Of a stretch of 64,000 nt of DNA, positions 56,226-64,000 are shown piece by piece (position 1 is the first letter of the stretch; every line of letters starts with the position of its first letter). The position numbers and the translations under genes are program-made. Origin of the DNA: Melittangium boletus DSM 14713 (GTDB lineage: Bacteria > Myxococcota > Myxococcia > Myxococcales > Myxococcaceae); contig NZ_CP022163.1 of NCBI RefSeq assembly GCF_002305855.1, positions 4,030,292-4,094,291 of the forward strand. The letters are read 5' to 3'. Under the pieces are notes generated by a model. The model did not search any database. It was not told the DNA's origin and worked only from the letters and a program-made list of their open reading frames with translations.

Positions 56226-57322
56226 GCCGTGCCTTGCCAGGGGAAGAGGTACGTCAGGGGCAGGTTCAGCCGCGCGGCCCAGGAGGACTCGTTGTGTCCC
56301 GCGCCCTGGGCCACGTAATAGAAGAGATCCTGACCCTGGACATGGCCATCCGCCACGAGCGCATCGCGCATGCGGGTCGTCTCCGGCAGCCCATCACCGC
56401 TCGTCCCGGCGTCGAGGTAGACATTCACGGCCACCTTCGTGGAAGCCGCCTCCACCTGCTGGGTGAGCGCCTGGTTGTTCCACCAGAAGGAACTCGACAG
56501 CGCCGCGAGCTTACCGAAGACAGACGGATTGCGCTGTCCCATGTAGAAAGACACCAGGCCACCGAGTGACGAGCCGATGAGCGCGGTGTTCTGCTTGCCC
56601 GTCAGCGTGCGGAAGTTCTGGTCGATATAGGGTTTCACCGTGTCGATGAGGAAGCGCTCGTACTTGTCCGCGCCTCCGCCGCCGTACTGGGGATCGCAGC
56701 AGGGGGTGTACTCGTAGATGCGGTTGGCGTCCCCGTTATAGACGCCCACGATGATGACCTCGTCCATGGAGCCGTTGCCGATGAGGGCATTGGCCGTCTC
56801 GTCCATGCGCCACTCGACGCCGCCGAAGGCGGTGGAGGCATTGAACAGGTTCTGCCCGTCATGGGCATACAGCACGGGATAGCGCTTGAGCGGATTCTCC
56901 GAGTAGCTGGGCGGCAGGTAGACGGCGAGCGTGCGGGAGTTGCCGAGCTGGGGCGAATAGAGCTGGGAGACGTATTGCAACCGCCCCGAGGCCGCGCCGA
57001 AGAAGGGGTAGAGGTCCACCGTGGCTCCAGCCTTGACGCGGTAGTTGGCGCCGGTGGACCAGGAGACGTCATTGACGAGGGGTTTGAGCTCCACGTCGCC
57101 CACGGCGTTGGACCAGGACAGGGTCCAGATGTTGCCCGTGCTCCAGGTGGCGTTGTTGCCGGTGGTCCAGGAGAGGGGCGCCTTGCTGCCCCGGACGGTG
57201 ATGCGGTTGCCGTAGCCGACGTCGTAGTGGATGCGGACGGTGGTGGCCTCGGCCAGGGTGCTCGACATGAGGAGGGACAAGGCCGCGAGGGGGCCCAGGG
57301 CGCGCCAGGGAGAAGGGTGCAT
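56219..57322 (-). CDS. Secreted Esterase D-like hydrolase
   Basis: 367 residues from the ATG at 57322. A signal peptide (LGPLAALSLLMSSTLAEA) is followed by a beta-rich CBM-like domain (about 25-125) and an alpha/beta hydrolase with RTLAVYLPPSY, YPVLYAHDGQN, the nucleophile GSSLGG, DAGTSGDG and GAGHNES. It is a shorter paralog of the window's first gene and, unlike that, its start is complete. Extracellular esterase activity is expected; substrate unknown. Confidence 0.85.
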   Translation of the reverse strand: MHPSPWRALGPLAALSLLMSSTLAEATTVRIHYDVGYGNRITVRGSKAPLSWTTGNNATWSTGNIWTLSWSNAVGDVELKPLVNDVSWSTGANYRVKAGATVDLYPFFGAASGRLQYVSQLYSPQLGNSRTLAVYLPPSYSENPLKRYPVLYAHDGQNLFNASTAFGGVEWRMDETANALIGNGSMDEVIIVGVYNGDANRIYEYTPCCDPQYGGGGADKYERFLIDTVKPYIDQNFRTLTGKQNTALIGSSLGGLVSFYMGQRNPSVFGKLAALSSSFWWNNQALTQQVEAASTKVAVNVYLDAGTSGDGLPETTRMRDALVADGHVQGQDLFYYVAQGAGHNESSWAARLNLPLTYLFPWQGTAY

Positions 57323-57413
57323 GGGGTGGAACTCTCCCAACGAGGTCCGGGTCGGAGCAAGGTGACTCCTGGTATCGTTTTCCGAACCCCCTTTTCCCGA
57401 AAGAGGCCCGCCC

Positions 57414-57734
57414 ATGTCCCAGGAAAACCTACCCCCCGCGCTTCCCGTCGAGCCGCCCGAACTGAACGCCATGAGGGAGCGGTTGCTGGTGACGCTGGAG
57501 AAGGAGGCGCAGGTGGCCACCGGGACCGCTCAGCCCCTTCTGCGGAAGATGCACGAGTTGCTCGTCAGCACCAAGCCGGGCGAGCCGTTCAGTCCGGCCC
57601 TCTACGAGGAGGTCAAGCTGGCGATCATGGCCTTCATGAAGGAGCCCGTGTTTCCGCCGCCGTCCGTGATCGGTGAGTGCGTGGCGTTCATGCAGGAGCG
57701 GCAGGCGGCGTTCCTGACCGCCGTGCACGGGTAG
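57414..57734 (+). CDS. Small helical hypothetical protein
   Basis: 106 residues, mostly helical (LNAMRERLLVTLEKEAQ, ALYEEVKLAIMAFMKE), without signal peptide. No family recognised. It starts 92 bases from the divergent esterase start and reads towards the SitA5-like gene. Confidence 0.5.
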   Translation: MSQENLPPALPVEPPELNAMRERLLVTLEKEAQVATGTAQPLLRKMHELLVSTKPGEPFSPALYEEVKLAIMAFMKEPVFPPPSVIGECVAFMQERQAAFLTAVHG

Positions 57735-57788
57735 GCTCACCCCTGATTCACCCCGTGTCCACGGCCGCTTCCACGGAGAGGTCAGACC

Positions 57789-59165
57789 ATGTCTGAAGAG
57801 GTGGATACACGGCGGCCCTCGCGTGTGGGGGCGCTGGCACTGGCGGTGTTGATGGGGGTGACGGCCTGCGCCACGGGAAGGCCCATGGGCGCGGCCGTGC
57901 GGCATGATTCACCGGAGTCGAGAGCCGACGCCGGAGGCGAAGAAGCTGTCTTCACCCGGCTGCCCACGGACTTCGCCGCGGTGCGGGTAAGTAACGCCGA
58001 GCTGACCGAAGCCCTGGCGACACTCTGGCTCGACATGCCGCTGCGGGTGGCCAGGTTCCAACCACCCCGTCAGGTTGGCCATGGCGTGGTGTTGACGTCC
58101 GTGTCATCGGGTGGAGAGGCGTGGCGGTCTGAGCTGGCGAAGTCCTATGGGCGGTACTGCGAACGGCGCGGGACGCCAGGAGATTGCCTGACGCTGTTCG
58201 AGGATGGGCCCCGCTTCCAGGAGGATGACAAGCGCCGCCTCGCGCTCGCCCTGGCGGTGGGCCCCGCCTTGGAAGGCGTGAACGCGGAAGTCCGGGCCAT
58301 GCTCGACCCCTCCCAGTTGCTGACCCTGCTGAGCATCAGCATCGCGGGGTACATGGCGCTCTTGCTGGCGCCGATACCCGAGCCCGTGACGAAGGGCCTT
58401 GCCCTCGCGTTCACCGTGCTCATGTGGGGGTACCTGGGGTGGGAATTCTTCGACCTGCTGCGAGCCTATGCGCGGCTTCACGAGGAAGCCCCCCGGGCCA
58501 CGAGCTTCGCGGAGCTGAGGGAGACGGGCGAGCGGTTCGGCCGCGTCATCGGGCCGAACAGTGTGCGGATCCTCGTGTTGGTGGGGACAGCGGCGATCGG
58601 TGGAACGGCGGCGCTCGCGTCCAAGGCGCCGAAGCTACCGGGATTCGGACAGGCTTCGGGGAGAGTTGCGGCCAGAACCGGCATGAAGCTGCTGGATGCG
58701 GCGACCGGGGCCGAGCGCGTCATTGTCTCCGCGTCCGAGGGCGCGCTTCGTCTCGTCGTGGGGGCACCGCACGTCGTGGCCATGGTGGGCCGGAGCGCCG
58801 CCGCTGGGAGTCCGCCGGGAAGGGGTAAGCTCCTTCCAAACGGCCACAGGGCCTGGGGGTCGTTCAGTGGCTTCAAGTCGGCCATGGGTCCCGCGGGAAC
58901 GGGAAAACAATGGCATCACCTCGTGGAGCAGACTCCGGGCAACACGAAGCGGTTCGGGGGGGATGCTCTGCATAATACCGAGAACGTCATTGCTCTAGAT
59001 AAAGACTTGCATGAAGAGGTGAGCGCCTTCTATTCGTCGATCCAGTTGGTTGCCACCAGAACCAATAAGTTGACGGTGAGGCAATGGCTGAGTACTCAAT
59101 CGTACGAGGCGCAACGAGAGTTTGCTTTACTTGCGATTGAGAATATCAGGAGTGGGGTGTGGTAA
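57789..59165 (+). CDS. SitA5-like polymorphic lipoprotein toxin, HNH-like C terminus
   Basis: 458 residues. Signal peptide with lipobox VTAC. Residues 70-290 match, from memory, the N-terminal region of SitA5 family toxins: SELAKSYGRYCERRGTPGDC, ALALAVGPALEG, two membrane-like stretches near 180-215, and GERFGRVIGPNSVRILVLVGTAAIGG. The C-terminal tip is an HNH-like nuclease pattern, KQWHHLVEQ (His376-His377), LHNTENVIAL and SSIQ...WLSTQ. Sit toxins pass between kin by outer-membrane exchange and kill recipients lacking immunity. The composition falls in GC over the tip, consistent with toxin-domain swapping. Confidence 0.8.
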   Translation: MSEEVDTRRPSRVGALALAVLMGVTACATGRPMGAAVRHDSPESRADAGGEEAVFTRLPTDFAAVRVSNAELTEALATLWLDMPLRVARFQPPRQVGHGVVLTSVSSGGEAWRSELAKSYGRYCERRGTPGDCLTLFEDGPRFQEDDKRRLALALAVGPALEGVNAEVRAMLDPSQLLTLLSISIAGYMALLLAPIPEPVTKGLALAFTVLMWGYLGWEFFDLLRAYARLHEEAPRATSFAELRETGERFGRVIGPNSVRILVLVGTAAIGGTAALASKAPKLPGFGQASGRVAARTGMKLLDAATGAERVIVSASEGALRLVVGAPHVVAMVGRSAAAGSPPGRGKLLPNGHRAWGSFSGFKSAMGPAGTGKQWHHLVEQTPGNTKRFGGDALHNTENVIALDKDLHEEVSAFYSSIQLVATRTNKLTVRQWLSTQSYEAQREFALLAIENIRSGVW

Positions 59166-59515
59166 TGGACTTAGAGAGTATCGCAAGAGAGTTTGCCTTG
59201 AACGTGGCTGCACAGACTGATGCCATTCATGGCGGTGACCGAAGCGGCGGGAATAAGTACGCCAAACGCTACATCGCTGCGTTCAAGAAGTTGCGAGACC
59301 ACGGAGAGGCGGGCCGGGATGCACTCGCAAAATTATTAGTACATCCTCGCATGGACGTTCGAGTCAATGCAGCCGCCTGCTTGCTCAGTGATAGACCAGA
59401 GCAGGCAAAGCCCGTTTTGGAAGAAGCAGCCAAGGGAAAGGGAATGATTCCCTTCGTGGCGTCTCAAGCGTTGAAATATTGGGAAGAGGGCACCTGGCGC
59501 TTGGATATTGACTGA
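59165..59515 (+). CDS. DUF2019-like immunity protein, copy 1
   Basis: The ATG lies in a TAATG overlap with the toxin stop. 116 residues of HEAT-like helices: GRDALAKLLVHPRMDVRVNAA, QAKPVLEEAAKGKG and YWEEGTWRLDID. DUF2019 proteins are immunity proteins of polymorphic toxins. Position and coupling make it the antidote of the preceding toxin (inference). An in-frame GTG lies six bases earlier. Confidence 0.8.
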   Translation: MDLESIAREFALNVAAQTDAIHGGDRSGGNKYAKRYIAAFKKLRDHGEAGRDALAKLLVHPRMDVRVNAAACLLSDRPEQAKPVLEEAAKGKGMIPFVASQALKYWEEGTWRLDID

Positions 59516-59582
59516 TAGCGTCATGGGTGAACGCGCAGCATGCGTTCGGATTGAAGACGATCGATGATGGGGAGAGTGAAAT

Positions 59583-60062
59583 TTGGTGGATGAGTTCAAA
59601 AAGCTAGTCGAGTCGTTCGCCCATCATACGCAGGCGCAAACTCAAGAGATTTGGAGTGGCGACGCGAAGACCGGAAACAAGCATGCGACGAAGGTGCTCG
59701 CCGCATTTGACCAGTTGCGGTCTTATGGGGACGCCGGTCGCGATGCACTCGCGGAACTTCTCACGCATCCGAGCATGGATGTTCGCACATCCGCGGCGAC
59801 GTTCCTCCTGAGATATCGCACGGCTGAAGCCAAGGCGGTATTGCAAGAGGCCGCGAAGGGGAAGGGGCTGATTCCTTTCGAGGCGTTTGAGGCTTTGAAA
59901 CGGTGGGAAGAGGGCACATGGTCCCTGGACCTAGCCGAAGATGCGGTGAGACAGTCAGAAGCGTCCCGCTCGGCACTACCCATCAAGCGCAGCCGATCCC
60001 GCATGGAACGCGCCGCTCCTGTCAGACGGAGGCTGAGCAAGCGAGCCAAGGTCGGCAAGTGA
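59583..60062 (+). CDS. DUF2019-like immunity protein, copy 2 with basic tail
   Basis: The first 115 residues align closely with copy 1 (GRDALAELLTHPSMDVRTSAA, AKAVLQEAAKGKGLIPF, RWEEGTWSLDL). It then continues with a 40-residue Arg/Lys-rich tail (KRSRSRMERAAPVRRRLSKRAK) absent from copy 1. It begins with TTG or GTG behind GGGGAG. A duplicated immunity gene may have gained new specificity. Confidence 0.7.
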   Translation: MVDEFKKLVESFAHHTQAQTQEIWSGDAKTGNKHATKVLAAFDQLRSYGDAGRDALAELLTHPSMDVRTSAATFLLRYRTAEAKAVLQEAAKGKGLIPFEAFEALKRWEEGTWSLDLAEDAVRQSEASRSALPIKRSRSRMERAAPVRRRLSKRAKVGK

Positions 60063-60079
60063 CTTTGGAGTGGATCTCA

Positions 60080-61030
60080 TCAGGGAAAGGTCACGCCGTT
60101 CAGGAGGATGAGCCGGTGGCCGCTTTCATCCCAGGCTTTCACGGTGAATGCTCCTTGAGCCTCCCCAGCGGTCAGTTCCCACTCCACCACGAACAGGCCC
60201 GTCCCTGAATCCGGCGCGATGGGCGATGCCTGCCAGAAGACTCGCGCGGGTCTGGGCTCCTGTCCCTTTCTCTCCAGTGCCGCGCCCGCGCTCGACCACG
60301 GCTGTGGATCCGGATTTCGCAAGACCATCGCCACGGCGATGCGCACCACCTCGCGGCCCTCGTGTTCCCGTGTGGTGCTGGAGCGATAGCTGATGCCTTT
60401 CTCCGCGTGGATCGTCTCGCGAGGAGTTTTGGTTGCTATGTCCAGGGTCCTGGTAACGACGCCATTCTCTTTACTGTCCAACTTCATCAGCCCGCTGGCG
60501 ATCAGTCCGGTCAGGCCACCGGGTCCATTCTGCATGCGAAGCTGCTCCAACTCCTTCGCGAACTGCCGGGACTTCTCGCGCTCCTCCTGAATTTCCCGCT
60601 GGTATTCCTCCACGGTGCGCTTGTGGCGAAATACCTCCACCTTCCGTGCTCCGAACGCGGGATGCCCGACCAGGGAGAATGAGGCGTTGGCCGGAGCCGC
60701 GCCGTCCGCGAAGCGCACGACCATCGTGAAACGTTCTCCAGGCTGGAGATCTTTTGAAGGCAGGAGGGTGACGCTCCGCGTTCCCATGGCCACGTCGGTG
60801 AAACGTTCCCGGCCTTGTATTTCCGCCGACTCTGGCACGAGCGGCGAGTCGAAGAGGAAGGTGGTGGGCTGGTCCGGGTTGATACACACCGGCTTCACTT
60901 CCGCCGGAGACTCCGGCGACAATTCAAGGCGATGCGGTGACGCCGCGCAGTCCAGGGAGCGTGGCTGGGCGGGTGCGTGGAGCCCCGTGAAGAGCACCAA
61001 CGCCACGGCGGCTGGGAACAGGGCGTACAT
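60080..61030 (-). CDS. DUF2381 family protein (TIGR02268 paralog family)
   Basis: 316 residues from the ATG at 61030, with a signal peptide (VALVLFTGLHAPAQ). The DUF2381 pattern is clear: a beta-rich N terminus, TFLFDSPL, FTVVVRFADG-like TMVVRFADG, a coiled coil (TVEEYQREIQEEREKSRQFAKELEQL) and a beta-rich end. The family is a myxobacterial paralog set of unknown function, often encoded next to Ser/Thr kinases, as here. Confidence 0.85.
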   Translation of the reverse strand: MYALFPAAVALVLFTGLHAPAQPRSLDCAASPHRLELSPESPAEVKPVCINPDQPTTFLFDSPLVPESAEIQGRERFTDVAMGTRSVTLLPSKDLQPGERFTMVVRFADGAAPANASFSLVGHPAFGARKVEVFRHKRTVEEYQREIQEEREKSRQFAKELEQLRMQNGPGGLTGLIASGLMKLDSKENGVVTRTLDIATKTPRETIHAEKGISYRSSTTREHEGREVVRIAVAMVLRNPDPQPWSSAGAALERKGQEPRPARVFWQASPIAPDSGTGLFVVEWELTAGEAQGAFTVKAWDESGHRLILLNGVTFP

Positions 61031-61131
61031 GCGGTGGATCCTCGGGCAAAGAGGCGGGTGACCTCGGGCGTGGTCTCTAACACGCCTTCTTCCCCGGTAG
61101 GGAGACGCTGTCTGGTTCCTCTGTTCGAGCG

Positions 61132-62859
61132 CTAATACCGCTCGCGGTACACCGAGACCACGTCCTGGACGGAAAAGATGTTCGCCGTGTCCTTGGTTTC
61201 CTTCGATTTGGCACCGAGATCGCCGTCGAAGGTGAGCTCCACGCAGATCTTGAAGGTGGCCCCGCTGGGGGTCCGGGCCTCGGTGAAGCGTCCGTAGACG
61301 CGGTTCTGCCCGAAGACGAGATGACCCTGGAACGTGCTTCGCCGTTCCAGTTTTCCCCACGGATCGCGCAACTCCACCGTGGTGGCTCCTTCGCGGACGA
61401 AAACTCTGTCCGGAGGCTCACCCAGGGGAGTGAATCCGACGAGGTGTGTCCAACTGGTCAGGGGAAGCAATTCAAGTGCATTCATGCTCTCGAAGCCTCC
61501 TTCCGGGCACTCCGGGAGGCTGGGCGTGGACTTGGAGACGTCGGCGGGGGTGGGGCGAACGGGCGTACCCGTGCACGCGGCCTGGGCGGCGGCGGCTGCC
61601 CCCAGACACCATCGGGCGGCGGGAGCGAGGACCTTCTTCTTCGTGTTTCCCGGGGCGCCGGGGGCCTGTGGTTTCGTCACGGCATCGTCCTTGGATTGCG
61701 TCACCGTGGGGGCGACGGCCGCGGGGGTGTTCGCCACCTGGGGCGGAGCCGAGGCCCTTTCAATCTCCGGTGGTGCTCCCGGGGACGCCACTTCCTGGCC
61801 AGACCTCCATCTCTGGGTAGGGGAGGGCTCGTCCCACGTGGCGAGCCTCCATCCTCCGTAGAGAAGGCCCACGGCCACGGCCATCGCCACCCCCGCGCGC
61901 GGGAGTGCCTGGCGCCACCGGGGCCGTCGCGTCTCCTCCGAGACGGAGGCTTTGTCTCGCAGCGGCACCCGCCAGGAGTCATCCGCTCCGGCCAACAGCC
62001 CGTTCAGCGCCTCGTACAACGCGAGGGCGCTCGGGTAGCGATCCTCGGGCCGCTTCTCCAGGAGTTTCAGGCAGACGCGGCTCAGGGGCTCGGGCACGCG
62101 GGGGTTGAGGATGTGCGGTGGTAGGGGCACCTGGTGGAGGACGGCTTGAAGCGACTCGGGCTCGTCCGCTTCCACCTCGAAGGGAGAGCGATTCGTGAGC
62201 AGCCGGTAGAGCACCACGCCCAGCGCGTACAGGTCGTCCGCCGGGCCGGGACGGTAGTGGGCCCCGGGTTGGAGCGCCTTCTCCAGGAAGAACCGCCACG
62301 CCTCGGGAGCGCGGTAGTCGGCCGTGCCGGGAGGGAGCACGCCCTCGGTGAGGGTGTTCTGTCCCTCGCGGCGGGCGGCTCCGAAGTCCACGAGGACGGC
62401 TTCTCCGTCCCGGTCGCGCACGAGGATGTTGGCCTCCTTCACGTCCCGGTGGACGACGCCGTGGGAGTGCATCACGGCCAGCGCGCGCGTCACGCCCATC
62501 CCCTTGAGCACCACGCCCCGGGCGTCGGGGTTGTCCCGATGCGCCCAGACCCCGAGCTCGGGGCCTTCGATGTAGAGCGACTTGAGCCACAGGAAGCGAG
62601 GCAGGGTGAGGGGCCAGAGGCCGAAGCCCAGCTGGCGCCCGAGGTTGGCATGGCGCCAGGGCATGGCGATGGCGCACTCGCGCCGGGCGCGCGCCTCCGA
62701 TTGGCGCAGGGAAATGAATTTGAGGGCGAACAAGGTGCCGGTGAGCGGATCCCTCGCGCGGTAGACGGTGCCAAAGCCCCCGGCCTTCACCCGTGCCTCC
62801 ACCACCGTGCCGCTGACGTGCGTGCCAGGAGGCAGCTCCAGCGTGTCGCTCTCGTGCAT
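61132..62859 (-). CDS. Ser/Thr protein kinase linked with DUF2381
   Basis: 575 residues from the ATG at 62859. Kinase domain: VKAGGFGTVYRA, FALKFISL, catalytic loop HRDVKEAN, DFGAAR, APEAW. A membrane segment lies near 325 (AGVAMAVAVGLLYGGW), a Ser/Thr/Ala/Pro linker follows, and the end is a beta-rich extracytoplasmic region of about 170 residues with YGRFTEARTPSGA and a conserved Cys in KICVELTF. DUF2381 follows after 101 bases on the same strand, probably as an operon. Confidence 0.88.
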   Translation of the reverse strand: MHESDTLELPPGTHVSGTVVEARVKAGGFGTVYRARDPLTGTLFALKFISLRQSEARARRECAIAMPWRHANLGRQLGFGLWPLTLPRFLWLKSLYIEGPELGVWAHRDNPDARGVVLKGMGVTRALAVMHSHGVVHRDVKEANILVRDRDGEAVLVDFGAARREGQNTLTEGVLPPGTADYRAPEAWRFFLEKALQPGAHYRPGPADDLYALGVVLYRLLTNRSPFEVEADEPESLQAVLHQVPLPPHILNPRVPEPLSRVCLKLLEKRPEDRYPSALALYEALNGLLAGADDSWRVPLRDKASVSEETRRPRWRQALPRAGVAMAVAVGLLYGGWRLATWDEPSPTQRWRSGQEVASPGAPPEIERASAPPQVANTPAAVAPTVTQSKDDAVTKPQAPGAPGNTKKKVLAPAARWCLGAAAAAQAACTGTPVRPTPADVSKSTPSLPECPEGGFESMNALELLPLTSWTHLVGFTPLGEPPDRVFVREGATTVELRDPWGKLERRSTFQGHLVFGQNRVYGRFTEARTPSGATFKICVELTFDGDLGAKSKETKDTANIFSVQDVVSVYRERY

Positions 62860-63028
62860 GTTCACCTCGGAGCGGACACGGTAGCAGAAGGAGCCTACTT
62901 CCCAGGACAACTCCCGGAGTCCCACTTTTGAGACAGGGTGGCTCGAAGGAAGCGCGCTCGCTGGGGGGACTGCCCTCGCGCCCATCCTTCGCGGTAGCGT
63001 CCGGGTTCTCTCCCTTCATCGGTTCCCC

Positions 63029-64000
63029 ATGCGCTCCGCCCTGTCCCTTCCTGGCTTCCTGCGCGTCTACGCGCTGCCCGCCCTCTGGATCTTCGCCCTC
63101 CCCCTATTTGGCTGGTGGTTCGCCGGTCACGCCACGGATCGGTTCGACCGGGACGTGCTCACCAGCATCGAGGGGCAGATCTCCCGGAACGCCAAGCTCG
63201 GTGAGGAGGAGCGGCAGGAGGCGTTGGAGTTCTTCCGCGCCGTTCCGGCCTCGGTGGCCTGCCTCGACCCGGCGGAGGAGTTGTCGGGGTTCCGCAACAG
63301 TCTCGGCGAGGCGTGCTCGGACGTGCGGCAGTTCGACTGGATGCGCCTGTTGTCGCTCGCCTCGGTGCTGGTGGGGATTGTCTCCGCGGTGCTCGCCTTG
63401 CTGTGCGCCCTGGCGGCGTTCGTCTCGCGGCCCTTGCAGTACGGCGGCTTCGTGGTGGGCTGGAACGTGCTCCGGGTCACCGGGGCGCTCCAGGCGCTCG
63501 CCCAGGGAGCGCTGGCCGTGTGGCTGTCCTACTGGATGACCGCGGTGTGGTTCGAGCGCTACTACCCGAAGCTCATCGTCATCGTCGGTGTGTTGGCGGC
63601 GTTCGCCCTGTTCCAGGTGGTGAAGGCCATCTTCCGCCGCCCGGCCATGGACTTCGAGGTGGAGGCGGAGGTGCTCGAGGAGGCGCACGCGCCGGAGCTC
63701 TGGGCCCACGTGCGCCGGATCTGCGAGCGCATGGGGACGCAGCCTCCGGACCACATCCTCGCGGGCATCGACACCAACTTCTTCGTCACCGAGAGCGAGG
63801 TGCGCGTCGGAGAGCGGACGCTCACGGGCCGGACGCTCTATGTGAGCCTGTCCTTGCTGCGCCTGCTCGAGCGCTCCGAGGCGGACGCGGTGCTCGCGCA
63901 CGAGATGGGGCACCTGCTCGGTGGGGACACGGGCCACGGCAAGCGGCTCGCGCCGATGCTCGCGCGCTTCGCGCAGTACCTCCAGGCGTTGCGCGAGGGG
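63029..64000 (+). CDS. M48-family membrane metalloprotease (3' truncated)
   Basis: The frame starts at ATG 63029 and runs to the window end without stop. Hydrophobic segments occur near residues 12-30, 112-135, 160-180 and 190-205. The zinc-protease motif LAHEMGHLLGGD (HExxH) lies near residue 295, followed by a further coding part beyond the window. It belongs to the HtpX/Ste24-like M48 family of membrane proteases used in protein quality control; substrate unknown. Confidence 0.85.
   Translation, partial: MRSALSLPGFLRVYALPALWIFALPLFGWWFAGHATDRFDRDVLTSIEGQISRNAKLGEEERQEALEFFRAVPASVACLDPAEELSGFRNSLGEACSDVRQFDWMRLLSLASVLVGIVSAVLALLCALAAFVSRPLQYGGFVVGWNVLRVTGALQALAQGALAVWLSYWMTAVWFERYYPKLIVIVGVLAAFALFQVVKAIFRRPAMDFEVEAEVLEEAHAPELWAHVRRICERMGTQPPDHILAGIDTNFFVTESEVRVGERTLTGRTLYVSLSLLRLLERSEADAVLAHEMGHLLGGDTGHGKRLAPMLARFAQYLQALREG

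Overview
The window is GC-rich chromosomal DNA from a delta-proteobacterial predator, almost certainly a myxobacterium of the Cystobacter/Archangium/Myxococcus type. The evidence is gene content: four Ser/Thr protein kinases (two with a C-terminal PEGA domain, one fused to TPRs), two sigma-54 enhancer-binding proteins (one with an FHA domain), a DUF2381 family protein beside a kinase, many small lipoproteins, and lipoprotein toxins of the Sit (swarm-inhibition) kind. No rRNA, tRNA or CRISPR array was seen.

Layout. 1-4 kb: a 5'-truncated esterase, a TrmN6-like methyltransferase, and a pair of lipoproteins whose first member carries a JAMM-like metal site. 4-7 kb: a Tle1-type phospholipase effector behind two tandem DUF3304-like immunity lipoproteins. 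7.2-8.1 kb: glutathione synthase. 8.3-13.9 kb: a three-gene operon of a DUF559 nuclease, a winged-helix-like protein and a double P-loop ATPase, a candidate defence module. 14-17.4 kb: a SET-domain protein, a lipoprotein with a PD-(D/E)XK-like tail overlapping a DUF3396 immunity gene, and an SDR. 17.6-25.2 kb: two Cys-rich lipoproteins and an M4 protease locus that is partly duplicated around a foreign 4.4 kb island. The island holds a tightly overlapping operon (membrane protein, coiled-coil protein, XRE regulator with a membrane tail, HNH nuclease) and a broken Dam-type methylase. 25.2-29.9 kb: a sigma-54 regulon whose FHA enhancer-binding protein lies beside the M4 protease gene, two paralogous unknown proteins and a small coiled-coil-like protein. 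Matches to -24/-12 promoters and five GGTGAC-N4-GTCACC palindromes lie in the leaders. 29.9-39.3 kb: PEGA kinases, squalene/phytoene synthase, a DUF938 methyltransferase, a PilZ protein and a cluster of DnaA-box-like repeats. 39.4-43.9 kb: an FG-GAP/kelch lipoprotein and an MFS exporter. 44.1-46.9 kb: a second copy of the JAMM-lipoprotein pair, a third small lipoprotein and an orphan DUF3396 gene with a toxin stub. 47-51 kb: a TetR/MBL operon, a GAYTGA enhancer-binding protein and a small unknown. 51-57.7 kb: a TPR kinase, a STAS-like protein, an unknown, a second esterase and a small unknown. 57.8-60.1 kb: a SitA5-like lipoprotein toxin with two DUF2019-like immunity genes. 60-64 kb: DUF2381 with its kinase, then a 3'-truncated M48 protease.

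Two themes join the genes. The first is antagonism: at least three probable effector/immunity loci, one orphan immunity gene and two copies of an unassigned lipoprotein pair sit among housekeeping genes, with spare immunity copies typical of kin-discrimination loci. No secretion apparatus is present, so delivery by outer-membrane exchange (lipoprotein toxins) or a type VI system encoded elsewhere is inferred. The second is phospho-signalling to sigma-54: kinases lie beside an FHA-type activator, and its likely binding sites and promoters can be read in the neighbouring leaders.
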